A stretch of 64,000 nt of DNA from Rhinopomastus cyanomelas (GCA_013400115.1 VXBP01007595.1:310001-374000), one strand, 5' to 3'; positions 45,593 through 56,910 are shown, counted from the first letter of the stretch. Program-made: numbers and translations. Notes: generated by a model from the sequence alone, not told the origin.

Positions 45593-45839
45593 ACATCTAC
45601 AAATTCCAAACCACATAAAAAAAGCCCTGACAAGAACCAGTAGCAAACCCTTACGCTCTTGTGATTTGTGAAGTCAGCTTTACTGTGTTTGTGCTGCATC
45701 TAAATGTTCACTAACAAAGTAAACTCCAAGTAATTAAAAGTCACAAAGTACAGGACGTGAGCAGAAAACAACCAACAGGGCAGAAGGAGACAAAGGCGGG
45801 TGGGTGAGATACTCAACCCACTGAAGAAAACCTTCAACA

Positions 45840-46460
45840 CCGGCTCTAGCGGCCAGCAAGGAGCTGCGCTGCCCCCTGCGCCCCTCGCACTGGCCCGGCT
45901 TCACAGCCAAGCGCAGGCTAACGAGGCAACACACGTCCCGGGGTTCCCATTTGCTCTGAAAGCGCTCAACTCACAAAACATTAAAGACTCTGTGTGCGAA
46001 GTTCAGACTTAGGCAAAAGCACTAACGCTCTACAGTACCTTGCTGACGGCCCTCGACGGCAGCAGACCCAGAGACACCCCGGCTGCGTGCCCGGGAGGTG
46101 GGTGACCTCTGCTGCCGCGCCACAGCGCACAGCTGACACCGCTCCAGCAGACACAGGCACGGGACGGACAGACGCTCTGTTCCCGTCCCCAGGGGCCGCG
46201 GCAGGAGCAGGGGTTCGCCTGAGGCGCCGGGCGCGCGAGGAGGAGAAGAGCGGGAAAACGCCGGCGGGTCCCTGAGGGGCTGCACGCGCTGCCTCGGGGA
46301 GCGGCGCAAGCGCAGCTGGGGCCGGGAGCGGCGCGCGGGAGCAGCCCCGCCCGCCCCGCACCTGTCTGAGCCCCGGCATCGCTCAGGCTGCGAGAGACCC
46401 TCGAGTGCAGCCGTGAACCCAGCCCTGCCAAGGGCGCTGCCGCTCTCTGCCCCTAAGCGC
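45840..46460. promoter_or_regulatory. CpG island, probable promoter
   Basis: GC- and CpG-dense segment in an otherwise AT-rich window. It contains GC boxes ('ccccgcccgcccc' near 46345-46358) and no CR1. On the minus strand it holds an ATG (near 46379, MPGLRQ) followed 18 bp later by a consensus donor CAG/GTGCGG at 46362/46361. On the plus strand there is a weaker donor GAG/GTGGGT near 46096. Long frames of 93-133 codons on both strands (45981-46431) are what CpG-rich DNA gives by chance and carry no recognised domain. It most likely marks a transcription start, of a minus-strand gene, a bidirectional pair or a lncRNA; the sequence alone does not decide. Confidence 0.75.
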
Positions 46461-46471
46461 TACATCTACAG

Positions 46472-46592
46472 GAGTCTTAAACACCCTCAGGGATGGTCAT
46501 TCAGCCACCTCCCTGGGCAGTCTGTTCCGAGGCCTGATGACCCTTTCAATGAAGAAGTTTCCTGATGTCCAATCTTCCCCTGGTGCAGTTTG
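46472..46592 (-). mobile_element. Older CR1 fragment at CpG island edge
   Basis: 'gagtcttaaacaccctcagggatggtcattc' to 'cttcccctggtgcagtt', tip missing and replaced by a sense young tip. Confidence 0.85.
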
Positions 46593-46664
46593 AGGGGGAT
46601 TGGACTGGATGATCTTCGAAGGTCCTTTCCAATCCCTAATGTTCTGTAATTCTGATTCTGTGAT
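46593..46664 (+). mobile_element. CR1 3' tip, young group
   Basis: 'gagggggattggactggatgatcttcgaagg' to 'gattctgattctgtga'. Confidence 0.93.
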
Positions 46665-46816
46665 AGTAAAATGCCCCTACAAAAATACAAATTCTACAAA
46701 AAGAGGTCATTTCAGAGCTCAGACCAGTTTACCGCTTGACCCCAAACTAAGCTACCTAACCCTAAAAGGAATAGAGATGTGTGAAAGCAGGATTGCTCTC
46801 TGTATTTCACAGATCC

Positions 46817-46926
46817 CACAGAATCACAGAACATGAGGGACTGGAAGGGACCTGGAAAGATCATCTAGTCCAGTCCACCTGCCGGAGCAGGACAACCTAG
46901 ATCGAGTCTCACAGGAACGTATCCAC
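46817..46926 (-). mobile_element. CR1 3' tip, young group
   Basis: 'cccacagaatcacagaacatgagggactgg' to 'acaggaacgtatccac'. Forms an inverted pair with the sense tip 150 bp to its left. Confidence 0.93.
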
Positions 46927-48263
46927 TGTATAGGATCATAAAGCTGCAAGTAGTGATTCAGTCAGAGTAGAAACTCGCAGGATAAACATAAAGCAGATGG
47001 CTGGAACCGCCACATACATGCTGCATTCATTCACCCCTTTATTATTCAGCCTGAAGTCCCTCTTGACTAAACTGTAATTTTCAGGAAATTGCAATGGTAA
47101 TTGTGGGTAAATGAACAAAAATTAATCCTGATGTAAATGAACTCCATCCATAAAATATGATTCATGATGGAGCCCTGTATTTTTACCAGAAACACCAGAA
47201 AAACACAACCGATCTGTTTCTAGATGCAGATAGGAGCAAATACACAAAAACATACAAACATGATGACTGATCACATATCAAATCTCATGACGGTGGCTCT
47301 GCACACAATTAGGTCCATTATTGGCGTCCTGCTCTTCTCAAAAAATCACCCCTTTGGCTGTATGGTCTATAATTAGGAGCTGGAGGTTTGTTACTCTGTC
47401 ACTTGAATTGGTCTGCGACGAGGCTGGCAAATAGGAACGTGACTGGTAGAGTGGAAAAGGCCTTAAGCAGCCAGTCTTCAGTGGACTTTGCAGACAGCAA
47501 ACACTCTTTTCACAGGACCAAAGGGTCATGGTCTCTACAAATAGAAACTGGCTTAAAAATAAGCACGAGTTAGAGTGAACGGGAAGGATTGTCGCTTGTA
47601 AGAAAACAGTTCCAATCTGGTTTCAAATCTAGTTTGAAAGTTTCCTTTCACGCCGCAGGGAAGACAAACAGCTTTTGAACAGGGATGTTATTAAATCACT
47701 TAACTTTAATTGCGTGAGAACTGCAGTCACGGAAATTTTAAAGGCAGAAATATCGTTCAAAAGGATTGGAAAGTATTTTAAGAGATGGGAAACAGAAAAC
47801 AAAAGTAGTTCCGAAATGGAGTCAGTGTTTTTTAAACTGTATTTGTGGAAATGCAGACAGACATAAAAGGGTTCTTACTCTTGTATATGATTTTTCGTGC
47901 ATGTTATAGTGAGGGTCCTTACTCATATATGATTACTAGCATGTTATAGTGGCTTATTCTGACAGTAGAGCTGTGTCTATACATGGCCTATCATAGTCTA
48001 ATAAAACCAGCAATAGAGGGGAGGTAATAACTCACCAAGTCCATCGCTCTACCTGAATGCCTGTTCTCTCTGGCACATTCTGAAGTGCACTGTTTATTCA
48101 AGGAAATGATTATGCAGGAGGCTGACATGTGTCAAACACTGTGAATGACAGACACACATTACAAAGCTTTGCTGTGAAGCCTCAGTTTGGGACAGAACCC
48201 AATGCTTATCTTAACTCTGTCATCTTAGCAGTCACAGAAATTGATCATAATTATTATTACAGA
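46927..48263. other. Unique DNA, 1.3 kb
   Basis: 47030-47170 looks conserved-type. It also holds the 43-bp local duplication listed separately. No gene recognised. Confidence 0.45.
47869..47952. repeat. Tandem duplication, unit about 43 bp, diverged
   Basis: 'ggttcttactcttgtatatga...gcatgttatagtga' is followed by 'gggtccttactcatatatga...gcatgttatagtgg'. Confidence 0.8.
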
Positions 48264-48433
48264 TCGGAGCACTGAAACGGGCTGCCCAAGTTGGTTTTGG
48301 AGTCTCCTTCTCCAGAGACCAATAAACCTGCCTGGGTGTGTTCCTGTGCAACTGGATCTAGGTGATCCTGCTGAGGCAGGGGGATTGTAGTAGACGATCT
48401 TTCAAGTTCCCTTCCAATCCCTAATGTTCTGAG
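48264..48433 (+). mobile_element. CR1 3' end, young group
   Basis: Sense 'gatcggagcactgaaacgggctgccc' to 'ccaatccctaatgttctgag'. Confidence 0.93.
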
Positions 48434-48440
48434 ACCTGGG

Positions 48441-48496
48441 TCCTACCACAGCAGGAACACCTAGATCAAGTCACGCAGGAACGTGTCCAGGTGAAT
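48441..48496 (-). mobile_element. CR1 fragment facing the previous copy
   Basis: 'taccacagcaggaacacctagatcaagtcacgc' to 'gtgtccaggtg'. The extreme tip is lost, and the remaining part is inverted relative to its neighbour 8 bp away. Confidence 0.85.
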
Positions 48497-48530
48497 CTGT
48501 TCCCATTAATGCCAATTATAACTGTAGCAT

Positions 48531-48790
48531 TATAGAATCATAGGATGGCTTAGGTTGGAAGGATCTTAAAAATCCTCTATTTTCAATCCTCCTGCCACAG
48601 CCAGGGTCACTTCTTACTGGAGTGGGTTGCCCAGAACCCATCCAACCTGATCTTACACACTTCCAGTGAGAGGGGTATCCATAGCTGATGTGGGAAACCT
48701 GTTCCAGTGCCTCACCACCCTCATAGTGAAGAATTTCTTCCTCAAATCTATCCTCTTTTCACTGGAACCCGGTCCCCCTTGTCCTATCAA
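48531..48790 (-). mobile_element. Older CR1 3' end
   Basis: 'ttatagaatcataggatggcttaggttggaagg' to 'ggaacccggtccccttgtcctatc'. Confidence 0.9.
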
Positions 48791-49230
48791 GTACCATCGT
48801 GTATTTGTGCAGCTTAATTCAAAGAAGCTGTAAGTCTGCAGTGGCGTTGGCAAGAAACGGCTCCAACTGGAATCCCCACAATGTCTCTGCTTCCTGCTGG
48901 GATATCACTTTCTCCAGTGGTCTGGGAAGCATCTGGTACAACGCTTCTTTGGCCGAGAGTGATCATTCTATATTTATTTTCTGGCACTACCAAGAAACTC
49001 TAGCCAAGACCACGATTTCCTGAGCTAAGTGCTGTGTAACAAAGAGCAAGGTTCATTTCCTGCGACTTTCGTATTTGTAAGCAAGTCATGGAGACATCCA
49101 CTGGACGCACGGGAATCTCAGTATCCATGTTCCCACGCGTGACCCCAGGCTGCTCAAGACATTCGTTTGCAGGTGGGCCTCGGTTTGCAGACTTGCAAGT
49201 ATCTAATCACACCTAGCACTTTGTCTAAGT
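48791..49230. other. Unique DNA
   Basis: No gene recognised. Confidence 0.45.
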
Positions 49231-49367
49231 TTCACAGAATCACAGAATAATTAGGGATTGGAAGGGGCCAATCCACCTGCCACAGCAGGACCACCTAGAT
49301 CAAGTTGCACAGTAACATGTCCAGGCAAGTTTTAAACGTCTCAAGAGAAGGAGACTCCACAACCTCT
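49231..49367 (-). mobile_element. CR1 3' end, young group (first part of a mosaic)
   Basis: 'tcacagaatcacagaataattagggattgg' to 'gagactccacaacctct', with a 20-bp deletion after 'ggaagggg'. Confidence 0.93.
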
Positions 49368-49466
49368 CTATGAATATATTGAGCAGTACTGGTCCCAGTG
49401 CTGACCCTTAGGGGACTCCAATAGATAGAGGCCTCCAACTAGACTCTGTCCCATTGACCACTACTC
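49368..49466 (-). mobile_element. CR1 RT palm fragment in the middle of a mosaic
   Basis: Read on the minus strand: SIGVP-stop-GSALGPVLLNIF, matching the CR1 'GVPQGSVLGPVLFNIF' motif with Q changed to a stop codon. The type differs from the flanking pieces. Confidence 0.8.
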
Positions 49467-49640
49467 TCTGGCTCTGCGCTGGACTCTCTCCAGCAGCTCT
49501 GTGTCCTTCTGGAATTGAGGGTCCCAGAACTGGACACAAGACTCCAGATGTGATCTCACCAGGGCAGAGTAGAGGGGGAGGAGAACCTCTCTCAATCTGC
49601 TAACCACCCCTCTTCCAATCCACTCCAGGATGCCGTTGTT
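49467..49640 (-). mobile_element. CR1 RT thumb fragment (third part of the mosaic)
   Basis: Young-type 'ctctggctctgcgctggactctctccagcag' to 'ccaatccactccaggatgccgttg'. About 350 bp of normal sequence between it and the 49231-49367 tip is missing. Confidence 0.88.
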
Positions 49641-50539
49641 TCCATGCAGACCCTACTTCCCCTGGTACTGCTCAGATCTCCAGGACATTTCTGTTTTCCC
49701 CAGCAAAGGTTGTGAGGTCTTTCATGTATCAGTAATTTCTATGCCTCCCAGGACCAATTAGCTTCAAACATCTCTCTAAGGTAGCCTCAGTTCTGAAGAA
49801 AAGTTCAGAAGACAGCTAAGCCCCTCACACACACACACACACACACATTTCTCAGACTCTGAAACAGGTTGTGTTCATCCAACACCTCTCTCCAAAGGTG
49901 ATCAGGGGAAATAAGAAAAACATATGCCTGCATCCTGCTGAGCCCAATTTTCAGCTTGGATCCCTGTTCTGCCCGACTTGCAGCATATGCCCTGGAAATG
50001 CTACAGAATTTATGATTCTGCATAGAAATGAGAGTTCTGCTTGTTGCATCTCCCACAGAGCAGGAAGCGATTTAAAAATAGAACAACCAAGTAGATTGTA
50101 CAGATTGATTTTGGCAAGTACAGACTTAACCCCACCAGGGCTGTTTACAAGAATGACAAGAGAATACGGCTATCGCATTAACGCAGGCAGATGGAGAGAC
50201 CCAGGAAGAAAGGTCAGGCGAGGGGAGAAAGTTAAACTGCCAATATCATTTAGATCAAAGAATACCCTGTTCATATAGAAGCAAGCAAAGAGTAACTTCC
50301 AACAAGTCTCTAGAATTCTTACTGGTTTCCAGTTTATGTTTTTCTTTAGGCAGTCTGACGTTAGAGTATTAAATACAGTCCAGTGGTGCAAACAACAGCC
50401 ATTCATCTACACTGCAGCCTGACACAAGCCAGGACATCTCTCAAAATATGAATGCAGAACGCTTAGAAGATACCCTGCTGTCCTCTCACCAGTTACTACT
50501 CACATGTTAGACTATGGGATGCTCTCACAATCATAATTT
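49641..50539. other. Unique DNA
   Basis: The 135-codon plus frame 49871-50278 has no recognised motif and starts beside a microsatellite; treated as chance. Confidence 0.4.
49826..49847. repeat. (CA)n microsatellite
   Basis: Eleven uninterrupted CA units. Confidence 0.97.
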
Positions 50540-50588
50540 GCTGCCTTTAAGGTCTTTTTCCAACCTAAATGGTTCTGTGATTCTGTTG
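50540..50588 (+). mobile_element. Older CR1 3' terminal fragment
   Basis: 'tttaaggtctttttccaacctaaatggttctgtgattctgt'. Confidence 0.8.
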
Positions 50589-51138
50589 TCAGTCTGGATC
50601 CAATAAATAAAAAATTAATGCTGCTAGCAGAGAGACAGAATAGAAACCATTGGAGAACACACAACGTGAGCACTTCTGGTAACTCTTTTTTATGGGAGGC
50701 AAGAACTAAAGCCATATGCTTTTTCAGCTCTCAGTACCAAGCATCCATAAATCTTCGAAGTGTCGGTACCTGATCAGTGCCAGCGGATACCTCCCCTCAC
50801 CGAGCAGTGCTGCGAGGCGCTGAAATGGAAGACGCGTTGATCTTCACAGTTGCTGTGGGTGCTGCTTCTGTGCCAAAATCCACTCCAGACACTGCCTACA
50901 TGAAAGCTGCTTCATGCTAAGCTTTTTTCATCAATGGCCTATTTCATGAAAGTCTTATGATCTCATAGCTTCTTTTTTAAGATACAGCCATAGCCCCCCA
51001 AAATAAGCTCAACACGAGCACATAAGTTAGGCTGAGATACTGCATTTATCTGAATCCAAGACAAAGCCAAATTTAAAACACAAGTCTGTAAGCTCTCAGG
51101 AATTGTTTCAGAAGATACTTCCTAAAGCTAGAAGTTAA
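50589..51138. other. Unique DNA
   Basis: No repeat or gene recognised. Confidence 0.5.
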
Positions 51139-51186
51139 CTGATCTTCCGGGGGTCCTTCCAGTCCCTGATGTTTCATGATTCTAAC
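51139..51186 (+). mobile_element. CR1 3' terminal fragment
   Basis: 'ctgatcttccgggggtccttccagtccctgatgtttcatgattct'. Confidence 0.85.
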
Positions 51187-51726
51187 AGCACCACTCTCAC
51201 ATTCTGTAGAACAGGAGGAAAATGTTTATTATGCAAAGATCTTTCTCCTGCAGTCACATCATTTTCGCAAAACAAGACACTAAATGCTTTCTGTTAACCA
51301 GAGGGCTTTACTAGGAAGAGTTAATTTTCCTATTTCCATACCTCTGAACAGCAACTGATTTCCTTTCCTCACAGCACTGCTGTCCACGTGGAACAGGAAT
51401 GCACACTGAATTTTACTGGATACCCTCTGTTTCGGATGCAGATCCATTTTGAATTAAGGGAGAAGAAATACTTTCGCTAATTATAACGCCATCGGAACCA
51501 GACACAACAGTTCAGAACCAGCGCTGTGAAAACCTCAAATAGTACAAATATGTCTGGTTGTGCAGAAGAGCTGCCTCTAATTCCCCGTGACTGGCAAGAG
51601 CAAACATGCAAGTGCATGGCTGTGACAAACAGCACCTTAGGCAACCGCCACAACTTACGTGTCAACCCTGAAGTGACCCTCGGTTGTTAAAGACTCAGAA
51701 ACAAACAAAAAACAAATGATGGTTTT
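51187..51726. other. Unique DNA
   Basis: No repeat or gene recognised. Confidence 0.5.
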
Positions 51727-52140
51727 GGCAAATAAGGTCACAAAGATGACGAAGGCAGAGGATGAGGAAAGGCTGAGGGAGCTGGGTCTCTTGAGCTGGG
51801 AAAAAGGGAGACTGAAGGGTGACCTTGTTAATGTTGATGAATACGGAAAGGGTAGGTGTCAGGAGGATGGAGCCAGGTTCTGCTCAGTGTCGTCTAGTGA
51901 CAGGACAAGAGGCAAGGGAGGTCAGGTGGAACATAAGAGGTTCCACCTCAATATGAGAAGCAAATTCTTCCCTGTGGAATGGGCTGCTCAAGGTAGACTC
52001 TCCTTCTCTGGAGACGTTTAAAACCTGCCTGCATGTGTTCCTGTGTGACTTCATCTAGGGGATCCTGCTGTGACAGCGGGATTGGACTGGGTGATCTTTT
52101 GAGGTCCCTTCCAATCCCTAATGGTCTCTGATTCTGTGGA
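51727..52140 (+). mobile_element. CR1 LINE, young group
   Basis: Sense copy with 101-codon frame (51716-52021): EERLRELGLLSWEKGRLKGD, VNVDEYGKGRCQEDGARFCS, SSDRTRGKG. A complete tip follows; the 'gtgacagagcactgg' block is deleted. Confidence 0.95.
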
Positions 52141-52511
52141 TTAGGGCACACACACTAACTTCCTAGCAGTCCACTATGTGGATTCTTGCAATAGATTAAG
52201 ATTAATTTAATAACATTTTTGGGTATTTCTGTGATAAGTAGGATTTCAACAGCGAGCACCTGCGCTGTAAGTGATAGAGCTACGCGCATTATCTCTCTTG
52301 CAATATTAAACAAAGGGGAAATGTTAATATACAGTAAGGCTCTAGTAGTGATTGAATTGAAATCACAAGCCATAAAACATTACAAGGGTGAATTACTTCT
52401 GACCAGTTACCTGGGCCCATAGGCCCATGACTACTTCCACTGCTCCGGATGCAGAGGTACGCTCCACTGCGATTCTCTGCTAAGACCTCTCACCCAGCTT
52501 TTTGTATATTT
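52141..52511. other. Unique DNA
   Basis: Two overlapping antiparallel frames of about 70 codons, not recognised. Confidence 0.45.
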
Positions 52512-52766
52512 TCACAGAATCACACAGTAGGGATTGGAAGGGACCTCAAAAGATCACCCAGTCCAATCCCTCTGCCACAGCAGGATCCCCTAGACCAAGT
52601 CGCACAGGAACATGGCCAGGTGGGTTTTCAATGTCTCCAGAGAAGGAGACTCCAAACCCCCTGGGCAGCCCTTTCCAGTGCTCTGTCACCCTCACTGTGA
52701 AAAAGTTGAGCAGAGCCTGGCTCCATCCCCCTGACACCCACCCCTCACATATTTACCAACATGAGC
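52512..52766 (-). mobile_element. CR1, young group, internally deleted
   Basis: Antisense tip through 'caccctcactgtgaaaaagtt', then directly 'gagcagagcctggctcc', skipping about 90 bp. Confidence 0.95.
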
Positions 52767-53472
52767 TAACACAGTTGGAAGAACTAAGAATTTGTGATGC
52801 GCTAGCACAGATCTTTGAAAAGTGGATCCAACTGTGATCCCACCAAGATACACGGACGCAGATGTTCACTTCAGTTCTGCACCTCACTGACAGGGGCAAC
52901 ATTTAAGTGCAAACGCAAAAGCCATAAGAATTCAGTCCTCAGGCAGCACAATGCAAGAAGCTGCTTGGGAAAGTCTCCTCCTAAAACAAATGCAATTTTC
53001 CTTAAGCAAAAATGAGAAGATGATATTTGCTATGAGAAACCTTGGGCTGTCTTGCCCTTATCAACAGAGCACACAAAGAAGCAGATGTATGCAACCAACA
53101 GCACCATCAGCTTTGGAGCAAACACGGACATTTCCAAAGTGACTCAGTATTTTCTTTCCTTTGGACGAGCTCAGCTCCGCAGCACAAGCAAACTTCATTT
53201 TGGATCACTATATCTGACTTACTCTTTTCATATCTTAGGGATTGTAGGAAGTAATAATCATCCTGAACGATGCCTGAAATAATTAATTGCAATCATATGT
53301 TAATTTCCAATATTGTTTCTAATAAAGTGTGAATTAATTTTTCATTAATTTATGTCTGAAAAATGCCTCTTGAATAATTCATTCTGTGATAACTCCTTCA
53401 GTCAATCAGAGAATGATTTAAATTTATTTTACTTACTAGTATTAGACTAAATCTGTTCATTATTGGTTCACA
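52767..53472. other. Unique DNA
   Basis: Several overlapping 60-75 codon plus frames near 52800-53280, none recognised. Confidence 0.4.
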
Positions 53473-53648
53473 GCATCATAGAATCACAGAGTCATTCAGG
53501 CTGGAAAAGACCGTTGGGATCATCGAGTCCAACCATCAACCCTACTCTACAAGGTCACCTTCAAACCAGATCCCCCAACACTACATCTAAGTGACTTTTA
53601 AACACATCCAGGGACGGGGACTCAACCACCACCCTGGGCAGCCCAGTC
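53473..53648 (-). mobile_element. Older CR1 3' end
   Basis: 'catagaatcacagagtcattcaggctggaaaagacc' to 'actcaaccaccaccctgggcagccc'. Confidence 0.93.
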
Positions 53649-54468
53649 ACAACCGAGACCTCCCCGCCTCTGCCCTCCAGGAAGGCTTGTGAGGACAACT
53701 GAACCAAACTGATTATTCACTTGTGTTATCAGCATCCCCTCCTGGACTGACAGAGGGGCGGGCTTCTGTTACACGAGATCCTGCCGTTTACTTTGCCTCT
53801 CCAGATTCATTTCCAGCCTTAATCTTCTTCCTTTTCAGCCACAATTACAACTTCCCAATACTAATCCTTTCGCAAGCAGCCTACATTTTCACCCCCTTTG
53901 TACTGGAACCAGATTCCTCAACATTTGATCCGATAACTGTCTTATTTCACCCTCTAATCCCTCATTTGCCACCTCTGCACACAACCTGGATCTTTCCCTA
54001 CCTAACGAAGTCACTTTCCACACACTTACTACCGCTGGATTTGCACTTCCCACCTTATCCTCTCCAGCACATGGGATTATCAATTCCCTTTTTGTCTGAT
54101 ATGATTGTCTTGTTTTACCTGGAAGCTTATTTCCTCGAGATATATTTCAAGCCTTTTTTCCACCCCTATTCAATTGGCACTTAATGCTCAGACTTCAGCT
54201 GCCTACTCTGAGCTGCTGCTTTGTGTAACAGAGCCAAATCGGTGCTAACCACGAAGCCCACCAAGATACACGGCCCAGAAGCAGAAAGGATTTGCTCTAA
54301 TTGGTTACACGCACACATACAGCGCAGCTAAGCTCTACTGTCTCCCTATTAAGCTCTGCTGAACCTCCATCTGTAGCGTTACCCAAAACAGGAAAAGCCT
54401 TCCTTCCTGCTGAGCTGAGTAAGCAAAGAGCAGGGGAGAGTGTTTAGTGCCTCATGTTGTGTTAAAAA
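53649..54468. other. Unique DNA with the longest frame in the window
   Basis: The 153-codon plus frame 53723-54184 is rich in P, F, L and H, which mirrors the local CCT/TTC-rich composition. No domain, signal peptide or splice support is seen. Confidence 0.4.
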
Positions 54469-54750
54469 TATCACAGAACCACTCTGGTTGGAAAAGACTC
54501 CTGGGATCACCGAGTCCAACCATCTACCCTGCCTTACAAGGTCACCCCTAAATTGTATCCCTCAACACCTCATCCAAACGATCTTTAAACACATCCAGGG
54601 ATGGTGACTCAACAACCTCCCTGGGAAGTCCAGTCCAGTGCCTGACCACTCTTTCTGTGGAAAAAAATTGTCCTAATGTCAAGTCTAAACCTACTCTGTT
54701 GTAGCTTGAACCCTTTTCTTCTTGTTCTATCACTAATTGCTCTCCATCAA
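54469..54750 (-). mobile_element. Older CR1 (A part of a mosaic)
   Basis: 'tatcacagaaccactctggttggaaaagactcc' to 'cttgttctatcactaattgctctcc'. It is 5'-truncated where a second piece repeats the same region. Confidence 0.92.
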
Positions 54751-55116
54751 GAATTTCTTCCTGATGTCCAGTCTAACCCTCCCCTGTTGGAGCTCCAAGC
54801 CCTTCCCTCTGCTTCTGTCGCTAATTCCCTGTGAGAAGAGACCAGCACCAACCTCTCCACAACATCCTTTCAAATAGTTGTACAGGGTGATGAGGTCTCC
54901 CTCTCAGCCTCCTCTTCCTCAAACTACAGAGCCCCAGCTCTTTCCATCTTTCTTCATAAGCTCTATTCTCCAGGCCCTCCTCAGCACCTGCTCCAGCACC
55001 TCCACATCTCTCTTGTATTGAAGTGCCCCAAAGCACACACAGTACTCAAGATGTGGCCTCACCAGTGCCAAACACAGGAGGCCGATCATCTCCCTGCTCC
55101 TGCTGGCCACACTCAG
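54751..55116 (-). mobile_element. Older CR1 (B part of a mosaic)
   Basis: Begins 'aagaatttcttcctgatgtccagtctaaccc', homologous to the last 90 bp of the A part, then runs on through ORF2 to 'catctccctgctcctgctggccaca'. Minus frame: SRSREMIGLLCLALVRPHLE. Confidence 0.92.
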
Positions 55117-56723
55117 CTATTTGTAAAGGCAATGTGACTTTCATTTCACAGCCAACGCATTTGGGTTAGATAGCCAGTGGCAGCAGACACAGGCAGTCTC
55201 AGTCCTACTGCAGCCAAGTTTAGTCAACTCCAAAGACAACATGACGCACTCTTCTGGACTTCACTGTGAGCTCTTCCTAAGTATAACCTCTGTTTGAGTG
55301 AGCAAGAGGGAACGCAGTGAATGGTTAAACGAGACAGACACGTAATCGTGATAAAAATTTTATACAGAGATGGTCTTTGTGCAGGAACAGAAGGGCTCTG
55401 TCCTGTCGCAGTGGCTTTAACTGGACAGCAAAGACACTGCATCTGTAGACAGAGCGCCACAGGCAGCCAACATGAGGGCCTTCATGTGCCAGATGCCACA
55501 TCTAGGGAAAGATATCATGGGCTATCGTTTTTGTCTATGAACTGGAGGCCACGAGGGGCTACAGCAAGCTGCATCTTCATGATGTGACCCTCATCTAGAC
55601 AGAGCCAGCACACAGAGCCCCCGAGAGATGGCACAAGAGATGGCTTTCCCACCCCAGCTCCATCAGAGACAGTCCCTTTGTCTGTCTCTCTCACCCTCAG
55701 CTCCCCCAAGAACACAGAGTGTTGCCCTGTTTGTTTGCACCCCAAATAGCTCCAGTTTACACGAGATAGAAGTAGAAGCCACGGGGCTTTGGTTCATTTT
55801 CAGGTTGGAGACATCTGGCGCAGAAGTTTACCCCACGAAACAGATCTTTCTTCAAAGCTGAGTCTTTGGAAGTGAACGACCCCACATACACTGCACTTGG
55901 ACCACGTCCCTTCAGAACGTCTGCAGCGGTACACAGCTCCCTCCCTAAAGCAGAACAGACTGCAGGGACAGAAACCTGCTTCCCCGTTAGCTTTAAGCCC
56001 TCACAGTCTCACGCACAAAGCTGTGACCAGCCAAGCCGCCGGGATAGGAGAGGTTAACAGGACTGATTTGCCAGACTGAGTGCATTTCCAAAATGCTGAA
56101 ACAACAGGGTTTTTTCTCTTAGAAATGTCCAGGATTACAACTGGGTGTCTAGAGGGCAAGTGCTGAGGACCAGGGACACAGGAACCTTTATCAAACCATC
56201 TTCAGCAAGCAGTATTGTTTGAAATAATGCAATTAAGGACAGTGATGTGGATTCCTCGAGTACCTTATGCTAATTACGTTATCATTTTCTAATTGTAATT
56301 AAATATTCAATTATAAGAAACAGAAAGAAGATTCGACAATTACATGGCATGTCTTTGTCATGGTGAATATGTTTTAAATTAACACAGCAGCTCATTAAAA
56401 CCAGTTGATTTTATGGAACTACATGTGACAGTTTCAGTATTATTCCCAGTGCCGATCAAAGTCCAAATCAATGTAGAGCACGGCGAAGGGAGACACTCCC
56501 ATCCCAGTGACTTAGGCTGATGTGCTTTGTTAAGCTCATCTAAGGGGGTCGAAATGTTTGACAACAGGGGAAATCCTTTTGTAACACATTTGACTCGATT
56601 TTATTTCCACCAAGTGCATTTACAGTGCAGCTGCACAAATACCCCCACGCAACTCCAGGGAGCAAACGGCAAACTTCCTTGCAGGACTGGCCCAGGGCAG
56701 TTGGGAACTTCTGAAGACCGCAG
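55117..56723. other. Unique DNA, 1.6 kb
   Basis: 55200-56080 is of moderate GC with several 60-90 codon frames, none recognised. 56220-56420 is strongly AT-rich (many ATTA/TAAT cores) and conserved-looking. Confidence 0.4.
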
Positions 56724-56910
56724 ATTCACAGAATGTTAGGGATTGGAAGGGATCCTGAAAGATCCAGTCCAATCCCCCTGCCACAGCAGCATCACCTAGA
56801 TCAAGCTGCACAAGAACACATCCAGGTGGGTTTTAAACGTCACCAGAGAAGGAGACTCCACAACCCCCCTGGGCAGCCCCTGCCAGGGCTCTGGCACCCT
56901 CAAAAAAACC
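56724..56910 (-). mobile_element. CR1 3' end, young group
   Basis: 'attcacagaatgttagggattggaagggatcc' to 'gggctctggcaccctcaaa'. Confidence 0.95.

Noticed and set aside
45981..46431. Overlapping 93-133 codon frames in the CpG island
   Set aside because: GC-rich DNA has few stop codons; frames are open on both strands at once and the peptides are low in complexity. Several starts are not ATG.
49871..50278. 135-codon plus frame
   Set aside because: No motif, starts next to a (CA)n run, no splice signals; chance frame.
53723..54184. Longest open frame in the window (153 codons, plus strand)
   Set aside because: Composition follows local CT-rich DNA; no domain, no splice support, no recognised family.
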